From NCBI GenBank assembly GCA_041659285.1, contig JBAZYO010000024.1, forward strand, positions 1-53,655: 53,655 nucleotides of DNA, read 5' to 3'. The notes beneath the pieces were generated by a model. The model had not been told where the DNA came from and did no database searches. It worked only from the letters and a program-made list of their open reading frames with translations. Positions 15,434 to 26,987 of this stretch are shown one piece after another (within the stretch, counting starts at the first letter, position 1; the number at the start of each line of letters is the position of its first letter). The translations under genes were made by a program, and so were the position numbers. This stretch comes from Vicinamibacterales bacterium (GTDB lineage: Bacteria; Acidobacteriota; Vicinamibacteria; Vicinamibacterales; UBA2999).

Positions 15434-15766
15434 GTGCGTCTACTGACACCGATTCTCACCGCGTTGCTCGTGCTCGGCGCACTACCGGCGAGCGCGTCAC
15501 AGGCAAGCGGACCCGCCATCGCCCTCGTGCGGCCACCCGTGAAGTCGCGTTGGGATGCTGACAGGAAGAACCCCTACAGCCGGCTGTTCAAGCCAGGTGA
15601 GGTGCAAGTGCCACTCCGTCAACCGGCGCCGGCCAAGCCCGAGGTCAAGTGCGGCATGACGGTGGTCCCGGTGGACCCCAGCGGCTACCCTGGAATCGTG
15701 GTGCCGCAAGAACCACGTTCGACGAAGTTCACCATTCGCGCGATCGACCCCACCATCTGCCGGTAG
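15434..15766 (+). CDS. Small secreted protein of unknown function
   Basis: A 110-residue exported protein. The signal peptide (about 1-22: MRLLTPILTALLVLGALPAS) is followed by a proline-rich mature region with KPGEVQVPLRQPAPAKP, KCGMTVVPVDPSGYPGIVV and a second cysteine near the C-terminus (PTICR), so a disulphide is possible. No family recognised. I chose GTG 15434 because GGGAGG lies 4-9 bases upstream and a longer reading would translate the hairpin array. The gene is followed 9 bases later by the DinB-like gene. Confidence 0.6.
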   Translation: MRLLTPILTALLVLGALPASASQASGPAIALVRPPVKSRWDADRKNPYSRLFKPGEVQVPLRQPAPAKPEVKCGMTVVPVDPSGYPGIVVPQEPRSTKFTIRAIDPTICR

Positions 15767-15775
15767 GTCTCGCGG

Positions 15776-16231
15776 ATGAAGGGTGTGGGTGAGCCGGCGG
15801 TGCTGCGTTCGCTTGTCGCCAGGCTCGATCACCTGCGACCCGAAAGCACTCGACGCTGGGGCACGCTGACGCCCCACGAAATGCTCTGCCACCTCGGTGA
15901 TGCCGCCGAAATGGTGCTGTTGATTCGTCCGCGCACCGAGGTTGTTTCAACCCGAGGCCGTCCCATCATCAAGTGGCTGGCGCTGTCGTCGCCTCTTCGA
16001 TTGCCGCATGGCTGGGCCACCAATCCCATGCACGATCCGCGCGCCCTTGGCACGCGTCCGTCCGAGTTCGCGAATGATCGCGCAAGGGCGGTGGCGGGGC
16101 TCAATGGAATTGCGGCCGGGACCGGCCCGCTCGAACCTGCGCACGGCTTCTTCGGCGTGATGTCGCGTGAAGACTGGCAACGGTGGGCGTACAAACACAC
16201 CGATCACCACCTGCGGCAGTTCGGTTTATGA
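15776..16231 (+). CDS. DinB/DUF1569-like metal-binding protein
   Basis: A 151-residue soluble four-helix protein of the DinB superfamily type. The three histidine-bearing positions expected of the metal site are visible: LTPHEMLCHLGD (about 44-53), a mid-protein HGFFGVM segment (about 125) and YKHTDHHLRQFGL at the C-terminus. The DUF1569 layout of terminal HxxHHLRQF fits best. The biochemical role is unknown; relatives include thiol-transfer and maleylpyruvate-isomerase-like enzymes. Complete, same strand as its neighbours. Confidence 0.7.
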   Translation: MKGVGEPAVLRSLVARLDHLRPESTRRWGTLTPHEMLCHLGDAAEMVLLIRPRTEVVSTRGRPIIKWLALSSPLRLPHGWATNPMHDPRALGTRPSEFANDRARAVAGLNGIAAGTGPLEPAHGFFGVMSREDWQRWAYKHTDHHLRQFGL

Positions 16232-16241
16232 TCTGGCCGCG

Positions 16242-16349
16242 ATGCTGAACTCAATCGACATGCCGGTGCTCGTTCTCATCATGCTCCTGGGCCTGATGGT
16301 GAGATACGGCGGATGGCGCAACGGGAATTCGCCGCGCGGGCGGTTCTGA
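16242..16349 (+). CDS. Possible 35-aa membrane microprotein
   Basis: MLNSIDMPVLVLIMLLGLMVRYGGWRN... is a 35-residue reading with a single hydrophobic helix (about 8-21) and a basic C-terminus, an arrangement typical of small single-pass proteins. It lies between two real genes on the same strand. No good Shine-Dalgarno precedes it and no homologue is known to me, so it may be chance. Confidence 0.3.
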   Translation: MLNSIDMPVLVLIMLLGLMVRYGGWRNGNSPRGRF

Positions 16350-16356
16350 TTCGACC

Positions 16357-17067
16357 GTGACACGCTTGTGCCGGCCGGTCGTCGCCGTTGCTCTGCTGCT
16401 GACTGCCGTGGCGGGCTGCGCTCAACCCCAGGTCAAGACCCGCTACTTTCGATCAAGGACCTACACCTTCTCGCGCGCTGAGCGCGCCACCATCGATCGC
16501 ATCGCCAACGCGACCGCCGCCGAAGTGGGGAAGCTCCTGCCGGGTCTGCCGCCGCAGCTCGAACTCACCGCTCGTCCAGGGACGGACGTGATCGAAGAAA
16601 TCGGCGCGACCGCAGACGCCATGCCGCCCAACTTCGTAATGTGGACCGTTGATCCAGCGCACGGCGGCGGTGTCGTCGCCATCGCCGAGAAGGACTTGCG
16701 CGCGACCTTGTTTCACGAGTTTCATCACCTCGTGCGATCCGCAGCGGGGAACCCTCGCACCGTCATCGAGCATGCCGTGAGCGAGGGCATGGCCACCGCA
16801 TTCGAGCGCGACTTCGCCGGCGAGAATCGTCCTTGGGGGGAGCACCCGCCGGAAGGCAGCGGATGGGAGAAGGAATTGCTCGCGCTTCCGGTCAACGCGC
16901 CGATCCGAGGTTTGAACACCGCTCACCCGGATGGCCGGCGATGGATCGTCTGCCGCACCGGGACGGCGTGGGTCGACCGTGCGACAGCAAGATCAGGCCG
17001 CACCTCGGCTGACCTGGTGTCGGCACCGGCCGTGGAGATCTTGAGCCTGGCCGATGTGAATAAGTAG
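16357..17067 (+). CDS. Lipoprotein zinc metallopeptidase (DUF2268-like)
   Basis: A 236-residue lipoprotein. The signal ends LTAVAGC, giving lipid attachment at about Cys21. A gluzincin-type site is visible: LFHEFHHLVR (HExxH, about residue 125) and, about 20-30 residues on, EHAVSEGMATAFERDF with the third ligand Glu. This spacing matches the DUF2268 predicted Zn-protease family. GTG start. It converges with the sigma-54 regulator gene and the gap contains hairpin array 2. Substrate unknown. Confidence 0.75.
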   Translation: MTRLCRPVVAVALLLTAVAGCAQPQVKTRYFRSRTYTFSRAERATIDRIANATAAEVGKLLPGLPPQLELTARPGTDVIEEIGATADAMPPNFVMWTVDPAHGGGVVAIAEKDLRATLFHEFHHLVRSAAGNPRTVIEHAVSEGMATAFERDFAGENRPWGEHPPEGSGWEKELLALPVNAPIRGLNTAHPDGRRWIVCRTGTAWVDRATARSGRTSADLVSAPAVEILSLADVNK

Positions 17068-17069
17068 CA

Positions 17070-17171
17070 CCCCGACGAGGCGCGTAAGCGCCGAGCCCCA
17101 CGCCGAGCAAGGCGAGGCGCCTCACGAGCGAGCGGTAGCGAGCTCGCCCTACGCACGCGCAGCGTGCGCCC

Positions 17172-17176
<5 letters not shown>
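17070..17176 (-). repeat. Tandem hairpin repeat array 2
   Basis: Read on the minus strand, this is the same family as array 1: GTAGGGGC-hairpin, GTAGGGC-hairpin, GTGAGGC-hairpin, GTGGGGC-hairpin, then GTCGGGG. Example stems are GCACGC-TGC-GCGTGC (17153-17167) and GAGCTCGC/GCTCGCTC (around 17121-17148). It fills the gap between convergent genes. The first GTAGGGG of the array supplies the TAG stop (17172-17174) of the sigma-54 regulator, so the repeat has become part of the gene end. Confidence 0.75.
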
Positions 17177-18566
<1,390 letters not shown>

Positions 18567-18588
18567 GTGCGTGGTCTCCGTCTGCGCG

Positions 18589-19725
18589 TTAGTGGTGCGT
18601 GCCGTGCTTGGGTGATTCCACCGGCAGCGTGAGCCGGAACCGCGTCCCGCGCCCGTCAGCGGTGGACATGTCGATGCGGCCGTCGTGGGCGTCGACGATC
18701 TTGCGGACGATGGCGAGCCCGAGGCCGGAGCCCTGGGCCTTGGTCGTGAAGAACGGGTTGAAGATCTTGTCGGCGACCTCGGCCGTCATGCCCGGCCCGT
18801 CGTCCGAAATCTCCAGCACCACCGAGTCCACGGCCTGGTGGCCGTCCGGCATCAGCGCGCCTTCGGCGGCGGTGCGCGCCACCGACGCGGAAATCAGGAT
18901 GCGGCCGCGGCCTTCGAGCGCCTCGTAGGCGTTGATCAGGAGGTTGGCGAACACCTGCGTGAGCTGGTGCTGGTCGGCGCCGACCAGCGGCAGGTCGTCC
19001 GGCAGCACGGTGTCGACGAGAATGCTGCCGCGCGTGGCCTTGCCGTCGGCCATGACCACGGCGCTCGCCAGCGCGTCGGCGAGGCACGTGCGATCCACCT
19101 GCAGCCGCACCGGGCGCACGAACGCCAGCACCTCCTGCACGATCGAATTGGCGAGCTTGGCCTCGCCGATGATGTCGTTCACCAGCGACTGCACGTCCTC
19201 GTTCTGCGGCGCCTTGCGCCGGAGCAGGCCGGCCAGCACCTCGATGCCGGCGAGCGGGTTCTTGATCTCGTGCGCCATCACCGCGGCCATCTCGCCGACC
19301 GCGGCCAGCCGGTCGCGCAAGCGCTCGCGTTCTTCGACCTGCTCGACGTGCGTGAGGTCCTTGAAGAACAGGGCGGCGCCCACGGCCTCGCCCTTCTCGT
19401 CGCGCACGAGCGACAGCGTGTAGCCGATCACCGTGTCGGTGGACTTGAGCCGCAGCTCGGCGCGGTTGGGAAGCGCCGCCATTTCGAAGGCGCCGCCGAG
19501 CACGCGGACGATGTCGGGGTGGTCGTGGAGGACGTCGGCGTAGGGACGGCCGACAAGGGTGGGGCCCGGCGCCAGCCTGAACAGGCGGCAGGCCTCGTCG
19601 TTGATCAGCACCACGCTGCCGTCACGCGCAATGGTGAGCACGCCATTGCGCATGTTTCCCACCATGTGGCGGAAGAACACGTCGGTGTGCCGCGAGGTGT
19701 TCGCTGGACGTTTCGCCATGTGCAT
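18589..19725 (-). CDS. NtrB-like PAS sensor histidine kinase
   Basis: A 378-residue soluble kinase. PAS domain about 15-130 (NGVLTIARDGSVVLINDEACR), HisKA with VMAHEIKNPLAGIEVLAGLL (phospho-His about 155), HATPase with VFANLLINAYEAL, ISDDGPGM and GSGLGLAIVRKIVDAHDG. No membrane segment, so it senses a cytoplasmic signal or a protein partner. Two ATGs (19725 and 19719) are possible starts. First gene of the kinase-regulator operon; the sigma-54 promoter at 19744-19759 is directly upstream. Confidence 0.93.
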   Translation of the reverse strand: MHMAKRPANTSRHTDVFFRHMVGNMRNGVLTIARDGSVVLINDEACRLFRLAPGPTLVGRPYADVLHDHPDIVRVLGGAFEMAALPNRAELRLKSTDTVIGYTLSLVRDEKGEAVGAALFFKDLTHVEQVEERERLRDRLAAVGEMAAVMAHEIKNPLAGIEVLAGLLRRKAPQNEDVQSLVNDIIGEAKLANSIVQEVLAFVRPVRLQVDRTCLADALASAVVMADGKATRGSILVDTVLPDDLPLVGADQHQLTQVFANLLINAYEALEGRGRILISASVARTAAEGALMPDGHQAVDSVVLEISDDGPGMTAEVADKIFNPFFTTKAQGSGLGLAIVRKIVDAHDGRIDMSTADGRGTRFRLTLPVESPKHGTHH

Positions 19726-19743
19726 GGGGCCGGCCCAGGCGTG

Positions 19744-19759
19744 AGCAAAGCCCGTGCCC
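19744..19759 (-). promoter_or_regulatory. Sigma-54 (-24/-12) promoter
   Basis: On the minus strand GGGCACGGGCTTTGCT matches TGGCACGRNNNTTGCW at every fixed position except the first, with exact -24 GG/-12 GC spacing. Predicted start is about 10 bases on, just before the kinase ATG. It drives the PAS kinase/NtrC-type regulator operon. Confidence 0.75.
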
Positions 19760-19844
19760 CGAGCCAGCCACGCTCTAAGTCGTTGCGATTACAGAATTTG
19801 GATTATTACCTAGATCGGAGCAATCTGACAAAAATGTAATCAGA

Positions 19845-21857
<2,013 letters not shown>

Positions 21858-21866
21858 GGGAAGCGG

Positions 21867-21890
21867 AAAAGGGGACGGACGTCCCCTTTT
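21867..21890 (-). terminator. Bidirectional rho-independent terminator
   Basis: AAAAGGGGAC (21867-21876), loop GGAC, then GTCCCCTTTT (21881-21890): a perfect 10-bp stem with A- and T-runs at its base. It directly follows the stop codon of the HTH-receiver gene on the minus strand. Confidence 0.85.
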
Positions 21891-22493
21891 CTATTCGCCG
21901 AGCGCGCGCGCCGCGGCCGCGAGCACTTGCGGCACGCGGAACGGTTTGGTCAGGTAGCCCGCCACACCCAGGTTGACCGCCTCGATGGCGCTCGACTCGG
22001 TGGAGAAGCCCGTGATGATGATGACCGGGATGTCGGCCTTCAGGCGCTTGGCTTCGCGGATCAGCGTCAGGCCGTCCATGCCGGGCATCTTGAGGTCGGC
22101 AATCAGCAGGTCGTAGTGCCCGAGGCGCAGGCGCTCGAGCGCCGCCCGGCCATCCGGCGCCGTGTCCACGTCGTATTCCGCGAGCGCCAGGGTCTTGGCC
22201 AGCAACTCACGGATGCTTGATTCGTCGTCCACCACCAGCACGCGCGAGCGGCCTTCGCGGGCCGGCGGCCGGTCGGACACGGCCACCTGCGGAACCCGCT
22301 CGCCGCGGGGGCGCTGGGTGTCGAGCCAGGCGTCGATGTCGCGTTTGCGGAACCGCCACTGGCGTCCCACCCGGACAGCCGGGATCTTGCCGGCCTTAAT
22401 CAGGCGGTAAACCGTGCGGAGGTTGACCTGGAGATACTCCAGGACTTCTTCGGTTGTGAGGAAGATTTCGTCGTTTGGAAAGTTAACGCCCAC
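21891..22493 (-). CDS. Excisionase-type HTH fused to C-terminal receiver domain
   Basis: A 200-residue response regulator with inverted domain order. Residues about 10-60 are an excisionase/MerR-like winged helix (LTTEEVLEYLQVNLRTVYRL, then KIPAVRVGRQWRFRKRDIDAWL). A short linker precedes a receiver (about 82-198) with acidic pocket VLVVDDESSIRE, phospho-Asp in LLIADLKMPG and lysine in YLTKPF. Phosphorylation would presumably change DNA binding. No cognate kinase is adjacent. Divergent from the ECF sigma gene with about 140 bases between, so it may regulate that gene, but this is only positional. Confidence 0.9.
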   Translation of the reverse strand: MGVNFPNDEIFLTTEEVLEYLQVNLRTVYRLIKAGKIPAVRVGRQWRFRKRDIDAWLDTQRPRGERVPQVAVSDRPPAREGRSRVLVVDDESSIRELLAKTLALAEYDVDTAPDGRAALERLRLGHYDLLIADLKMPGMDGLTLIREAKRLKADIPVIIITGFSTESSAIEAVNLGVAGYLTKPFRVPQVLAAAARALGE

Positions 22494-22524
22494 TAAGTGT
22501 CTCTGGAACCGGTATCTTACCCCA

Positions 22525-22566
22525 ATAGGACGCCTTGGCCCGCCGAAGCCTTGGCGAAGGCGGCCG
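22525..22566. repeat. GCCTTCGCC-type intergenic palindromic repeat
   Basis: GCCTTGGCCCGCCGAAGCC followed by TTGGCGAAGGCGG contains inverted CCGCCTTCGCC-like arms. This kind of repeat recurs in intergenic regions of several high-GC phyla. It sits between the divergent HTH-receiver and sigma genes. Confidence 0.45.
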
Positions 22567-22636
22567 TTGCCGACTTTCGGAGCCGTCCCGCCGTCTTAGA
22601 CAATAGCAAGCGAGAGAGATTGGCCAAACGTTTCGC

Positions 22637-23227
22637 ATGGTAGCGACAGACGAGGAGCTCGTTGCCCGGTCCATGGCCGGCGACGCCGAGAGCTTCAACC
22701 AGCTGGTTTTGCGCTGGGAACGGCCGATCTATGCCTTGGCGTATCGCGTCATCGGCCGCGACGAAGACGCCCGGGACGTGGCTCAGGAGACCTTTCTCCG
22801 GGCCTTCCGGGCCCTGCCCGGGTTCAAAGGCCAGGCGAAATTTTCCTCCTGGCTGTACAGAATCGCCCTGAACCTGTGCCGGGACTGGATCCGGCGGAAG
22901 AAGCGGACCCCGGTCGTTGACCTGCCCGAAGGGGCCGACGTCATCGAAATGGCGGCCGAGCAGGGGCCGGTCGAGTCGATCGAAGACCTGGTGTCGCGGC
23001 ACGAAATGAGCCGCATCGTGGCCGAGGGCATGGAACTGCTGCCGGAAGAGCAGCGCACCGCCATCGTGCTGAAGGAGTACCACGGCCTGACGTTTCAGGA
23101 GATTGCCGACTTGCAGGGGTGCCCGCTGAGCACCGTCAAGACGCGGTTGTACCAAGGCTTGAGCGTGCTGCGTAAGCACCTGGAGAGCCGCGGGATGACC
23201 AGTTTTCAGAGTGGAAGAGCATCATGA
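22637..23227 (+). CDS. ECF-type RNA polymerase sigma factor
   Basis: A 196-residue sigma-70 family factor with region 2 (about 20-85, FNQLVLRWERPIYALAYRVI, DARDVAQETFLRAFRAL) and region 4 (about 130-185, LPEEQRTAIVLKEYHGLTFQEIADLQ, TVKTRLYQGL). Regions 1.1 and 3 are missing, as in ECF factors. It redirects RNA polymerase to its own promoters, usually in an envelope or stress response. Its stop overlaps the ATG of the anti-sigma gene (ATGA at 23224-23227), the usual sigma/anti-sigma coupling. Confidence 0.94.
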   Translation: MVATDEELVARSMAGDAESFNQLVLRWERPIYALAYRVIGRDEDARDVAQETFLRAFRALPGFKGQAKFSSWLYRIALNLCRDWIRRKKRTPVVDLPEGADVIEMAAEQGPVESIEDLVSRHEMSRIVAEGMELLPEEQRTAIVLKEYHGLTFQEIADLQGCPLSTVKTRLYQGLSVLRKHLESRGMTSFQSGRAS

Positions 23228-23997
23228 GCCTCATGTTCGCCTGTGACAAGGGCGCCCTGGTCGCCTACCTCTACGACGAGGTGGGCGCCCCGGAACGCCT
23301 GAAGTTCGAGAATCACCTGCGCGAGTGCGCCGCCTGCGCCGCCGAGGTCGCCGCGCTGTCGGGCGTGCGAACCGAGTTGTCGCAGTGGGCGCCGCCCGAC
23401 GCCGAACTCGGCTTCACCATCGCCCAGAAGTCCGTGGCCTCGAAGCCGGCCGACGTGCTTCGCCCCGCGCAGTGGTGGAACACGGTACCGGCGTGGGCGC
23501 AAGCCGCGGCGGCCGTGCTGGTGCTGGCGGTGGGCGCCGCGATCGCCAACGTCCAGGTCAGGTCGGGGCCGGACGGGTTTGTCGTGTCTACCGGCTGGAT
23601 GAGCCCGGCCGGGGCCACGTCCACGGCTGGCGCGCCGCCGGCGGCCGCCGCGGTGGCCCCCGACGAGCAGTGGAAGACCGCGCTTATCAGCCTCGAGCAG
23701 CAACTGCGTGAAGAAATCCGCGCGACCCGGGAGACCGGAACGGTCCGCGCGGCGTCGAGATCAGAAGCGGACGGTGCCACCCTGACGCGCGTGCGCGAGC
23801 TGCTCGAAGCGAGCGAGACGCGGCAGAAGCGCGAGCTGGCGCTGCGCGTGACCCAGCTCACGCGCGACATGGACATCCAGCGCCGCGTCGACCTGCTGCG
23901 CGTCGAACAGGCCATTGGCCACACCGGCGTGGAGATGGCGAAGCAACGGCAGCAGTTGAATTACGTGCTGCGGGCGTCAACGACGCCGCAGCAATAG
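23224..23997 (+). CDS. Membrane anti-sigma factor with zinc-binding ZAS motif
   Basis: A 257-residue protein. The cytoplasmic N-terminus has the ZAS motif His31-x3-Cys35-x2-Cys38 (ENHLRECAACAAEV), preceded by Cys7. This is expected to hold the sigma factor inactive. A single TM helix at about 85-105 (AWAQAAAAVLVLAVGAAIANV) is followed by an Ala/Pro-rich stretch and a long charged helical region (about 150-245), likely a coiled coil in the periplasm. Translationally coupled to the sigma gene. The extracytoplasmic coiled coil may sense the signal, but this is inference. Confidence 0.87.
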   Translation: MSLMFACDKGALVAYLYDEVGAPERLKFENHLRECAACAAEVAALSGVRTELSQWAPPDAELGFTIAQKSVASKPADVLRPAQWWNTVPAWAQAAAAVLVLAVGAAIANVQVRSGPDGFVVSTGWMSPAGATSTAGAPPAAAAVAPDEQWKTALISLEQQLREEIRATRETGTVRAASRSEADGATLTRVRELLEASETRQKRELALRVTQLTRDMDIQRRVDLLRVEQAIGHTGVEMAKQRQQLNYVLRASTTPQQ

Positions 23998-24030
23998 CGG
24001 TACGAATGCAGAGTCGGTAGAACAAACATC

Positions 24031-24915
24031 ATGAAGAAGCAGATCAGCACGTGGATCGTCCTGTCGGCCCTGGTCGTGGCGGTTCCGGCCGCGGCGCAGG
24101 AGGCGGCGACGGCGAAGCCGGTGAACATGAACGACATGCGCCATCACATCTACGTGATGGAAGGCGCGCTCGCGCGGGCCGTCGACTACGGCGCCAAGGC
24201 GCTGAACCGGGACATCCTGGCCGTGATGCCGGGCGTCTTCATCCTGGCCGGCGAGGCACAGGCCCGGGGCGTCTACCTGGATGGCTACGGGGTCTACTTC
24301 GACGTGCAGGTGCCGATGATGCGGCAGAGCATGATGTGGAGCCTGCGCACGATGATCGACCAGGACAACTCCGCCACGCAGGGCGCCATCAGCGACATCC
24401 GCAAGATCGCCCAGTCCACCATCACCGATCCGACCTCGCGGGCGGCGCTCGAGCGCTCCCTCAAGCAACTGGAAACGCAGGCGGTCCCGAACACCGCCTA
24501 CCCGCGCTCCGCCAACCCCGGCAATCCGACCGTGTCGCCGGGCGTCGTGATCCCGGACAGCTCCGCCGGGGGCGTCGGCGCCGCGACCGCGGCCGGCGTG
24601 GCGCCGGCGCCGCGGCCTCCCGCCGGCGATCGGGCGTGGGCGCAGGATCCGAATCGCGCCTACACCGAGGCCGTGACGCGGGCGCTCGTGGACGCCATCA
24701 TCGACTACAGCACACCAATGGCGATCGGACCCGACCAGTGGCTCACCGTGTCGGCCCGCGACAACGAAGGCCGCGACACCCTGGCGCCGCAGGACCCCCT
24801 CGAGGAAGTGGTGACGATGATCTACCGGATCAAGGGCGCCGACCTCATCGCCTATCGCGCCGGCAGGATCGACCGCGACGAAGCGCGCAAGCGCGTCCAG
24901 GTCAGCCAGTTCTAA
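24031..24915 (+). CDS. Secreted protein of unknown function near ECF system
   Basis: A 294-residue exported protein with signal peptide about 1-23 (MKKQISTWIVLSALVVAVPA). The N-terminal part has helical blocks HHIYVMEGALARAVDYGAKA and MPGVFILAGEAQARGVYLDGYG. The middle is Pro/Ala-rich (about 165-205), and the end returns to a globular fold with DPNRAYTEAVTRALVDAIID. I recognise no family. It follows the anti-sigma gene by 33 bases on the same strand, so it may be a member of the sigma regulon or operon. Confidence 0.75.
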   Translation: MKKQISTWIVLSALVVAVPAAAQEAATAKPVNMNDMRHHIYVMEGALARAVDYGAKALNRDILAVMPGVFILAGEAQARGVYLDGYGVYFDVQVPMMRQSMMWSLRTMIDQDNSATQGAISDIRKIAQSTITDPTSRAALERSLKQLETQAVPNTAYPRSANPGNPTVSPGVVIPDSSAGGVGAATAAGVAPAPRPPAGDRAWAQDPNRAYTEAVTRALVDAIIDYSTPMAIGPDQWLTVSARDNEGRDTLAPQDPLEEVVTMIYRIKGADLIAYRAGRIDRDEARKRVQVSQF

Positions 24916-24999
24916 GGGAGTGTCCGCGCCACTAAAGGAACCTTCTCCGGGCGCCGGTGTCTTAGAATAGCGAAGGCGGGCGGATCCGCCGCGACACCC

Positions 25000-25536
25000 A
25001 TGGAAACCAAAACCCCGCGCGTCCCGGTGCTCACCCTCATTGGTGGCTTGCTCGCCTTCGCCGCGATCGTGGCGGGTGTGGTCACCCTGTCGTCCTACGG
25101 CTGCGGCGCGTCGGTGGACGCCGTCGCCGCGCTCGAACCGGTGGACGTGGTCACCGGCTGGTTCGACGATGGGATCATCGAGGGCGGGAAGAACAAGCTG
25201 GTGCCGAGCGTCACGCTGAAGCTCCGCAACAAGACCACCGAAGAACTCAAGTCCATCCAGATCAACGCCATCTTCCGCCGCGTCGGCGAGAAGGAAATGT
25301 GGGGCGAGTACTACGGTTGGGCCGTTCCCCGCGAGCCGGTGCTCGCCGGCGGCGCCGAAACCGGTGCCCTCGTCATGCACTCGACCCTCGGCTACACCGG
25401 CACGCAGCCCCGCATGCAGATGCTCCAGAACAAGGAGTTCATGGACGCCAAGGTGGAGATCTTCCTCAAGCAGGGCTCGAAGGTGTGGGCCAAGCTGGCG
25501 GAGTATCCGATTCAGCGCCAGTTGCTGACGCGGTAA
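25000..25536 (+). CDS. Membrane-anchored beta-sandwich protein of unknown function
   Basis: A 178-residue protein with an N-terminal TM anchor at about 10-31 (VLTLIGGLLAFAAIVAGVVT). The extracytoplasmic domain, GGKNKLVPSVTLKLRNKTTE onward with ELKSIQINAIFRRV, looks like an FxLYD- or DUF3426-type beta sandwich that handles secondary envelope stress, but that family call is tentative. Upstream: TAGAAT at 24963-24968 and a palindrome GCGGATCCGC near 24981-24990 in the leader. It sits between the sigma-linked genes and an amino-acid permease. Confidence 0.6.
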   Translation: METKTPRVPVLTLIGGLLAFAAIVAGVVTLSSYGCGASVDAVAALEPVDVVTGWFDDGIIEGGKNKLVPSVTLKLRNKTTEELKSIQINAIFRRVGEKEMWGEYYGWAVPREPVLAGGAETGALVMHSTLGYTGTQPRMQMLQNKEFMDAKVEIFLKQGSKVWAKLAEYPIQRQLLTR

Positions 25537-25557
25537 AGGAACCGCGCCTCGCCCGCG

Positions 25558-25563
25558 TATAAT
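25558..25563 (+). promoter_or_regulatory. Consensus -10 for APC permease
   Basis: TATAAT ends 6 bases before ATG 25570, which predicts an essentially leaderless mRNA. No clear -35 at 17 bp. Confidence 0.5.
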
Positions 25564-25569
25564 CCCGCG

Positions 25570-26943
25570 ATGGCGAGCCCCGCTGCTGCTTCCTCACTCG
25601 AACGCCGCCTCGGTCCGCTTGACGCGGCGGCGATCATCGTCTCCAACGTCATCGGCGGCGGCATCCTCTTCACCCCTCCCCTCATCGCGGCGGGCGTGCC
25701 CAACCCGTGGTTGTTCCTCGGCATCTGGATCGCCGGCGGCGCGCTGGCGTTCTGTGGCGCCACCGCCTACGCGGAACTGGCGGCGCTGCGGCCTAGGGCC
25801 GGCGGCGAGTACGTCTACCTGCGCGCCGCCTACGGCAACCTCGCCGGCTTCCTGACCGGCTGGGTGTCCTTCGTCGCCGGCTTTGCCGGCGCCATTGCCG
25901 CCACCTCGGTTGTTCTCGTCTTCTACCTGGATCGCTTCTTCCCGGGCGCCGCCGATCACACGCCGTTCTTCGTCATTCCCATTCCCGGCTTCCCGCTGAC
26001 CGTGTCGCGGCGCACGCTCGTCGCCATCGCCGCGGTCGTGGCGTTGTCGTACGTGCACTACCGCGGCGTCGGCCCCGGCCGCCTGCTGATGAACTTCCTG
26101 GCCGTGCTCAAGGTGTCGGCGTTGATGATCTTCATCGCCGCCGGCTTCTCGATCGGCGCGGGCTCCACCGCCAACCTGCAACAGGTGGCCGGCCCGGTTG
26201 CCGCGTCGTCCTGGATGCTGGCGTTGCTCGCCGTGATGTTCACCTACTCGGGGTGGAACGCCGCGTCGTACATGGCGGAAGAGATCCGCGACCCCGGCCG
26301 CAACGTGCCCAAGGCGCTGGCCCTGGGCACCGGCGCGGTGATCGTGATCTACGTGCTGCTGAACACGCTGTACCTCTATGTCATGCCGGTTGGTGAACTG
26401 GCCAAGGTGCAGAGCAGCGTGCTCGACGTGGTGGCCGACAAGGTGCTGGGCTCCGCGGCCGGCAACATCATGGGCGTGGTCTCGATCATCAGCCTGCTGG
26501 CGAGCGTCAGCGCGAACATTTTCGCCGGGCCGCGCGTGTACTACGCGATGGCGCGCGACAGCGTCTTCTTCCCGGCCGCCGCCAAGGTCCACCCGGTCTA
26601 CCGCACGCCGTCGGTCGCGATCATCGCGCAGGCGATCTGGGCCAGCATCCTGATCATGTGGGGCGGGGCCGATACCCTGACGACCTATACCGGCTTTGCG
26701 GTCACGCTGTTTTCCACCATCGCGGTCGCCGCCGTCTTCGTGCTGCGCAACCGCGAACCGAACGCCGAGCGCCCGTTCAGCGCCTGGGGGTATCCGTTCA
26801 CGCCGGCCCTGTTCGTGATCGTCGGCACCGCCACCGTGATCAACGGCGTCTTCTCGGCGCCCTATACCACGCTGGCCGGTCTTGCCGTGATGGCCGCCGG
26901 CATCCCGCTGTATCTCTACTTCGGGCGGAAGCGCTCGACCTAG
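25570..26943 (+). CDS. APC-superfamily amino-acid permease
   Basis: A 457-residue inner-membrane transporter with about 12 hydrophobic helices. The helix-1 signature is IVSNVIGGGILFTPPLIAAG, followed by RAGGEYVYLRAAYGNLAGFL. A central FTYSGWNAASYMAEEIRDPG stretch is the classic APC motif near TM6. Likely a proton-coupled amino-acid importer or exchanger of the LAT/YfnA type; the substrate cannot be fixed. Flanked downstream by a convergent two-component cluster. Confidence 0.9.
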   Translation: MASPAAASSLERRLGPLDAAAIIVSNVIGGGILFTPPLIAAGVPNPWLFLGIWIAGGALAFCGATAYAELAALRPRAGGEYVYLRAAYGNLAGFLTGWVSFVAGFAGAIAATSVVLVFYLDRFFPGAADHTPFFVIPIPGFPLTVSRRTLVAIAAVVALSYVHYRGVGPGRLLMNFLAVLKVSALMIFIAAGFSIGAGSTANLQQVAGPVAASSWMLALLAVMFTYSGWNAASYMAEEIRDPGRNVPKALALGTGAVIVIYVLLNTLYLYVMPVGELAKVQSSVLDVVADKVLGSAAGNIMGVVSIISLLASVSANIFAGPRVYYAMARDSVFFPAAAKVHPVYRTPSVAIIAQAIWASILIMWGGADTLTTYTGFAVTLFSTIAVAAVFVLRNREPNAERPFSAWGYPFTPALFVIVGTATVINGVFSAPYTTLAGLAVMAAGIPLYLYFGRKRST

Positions 26944-26987
26944 ACCGGAGAGCAAGAGACAGCAAGACCAGGAGTCCGCCTGATCCG

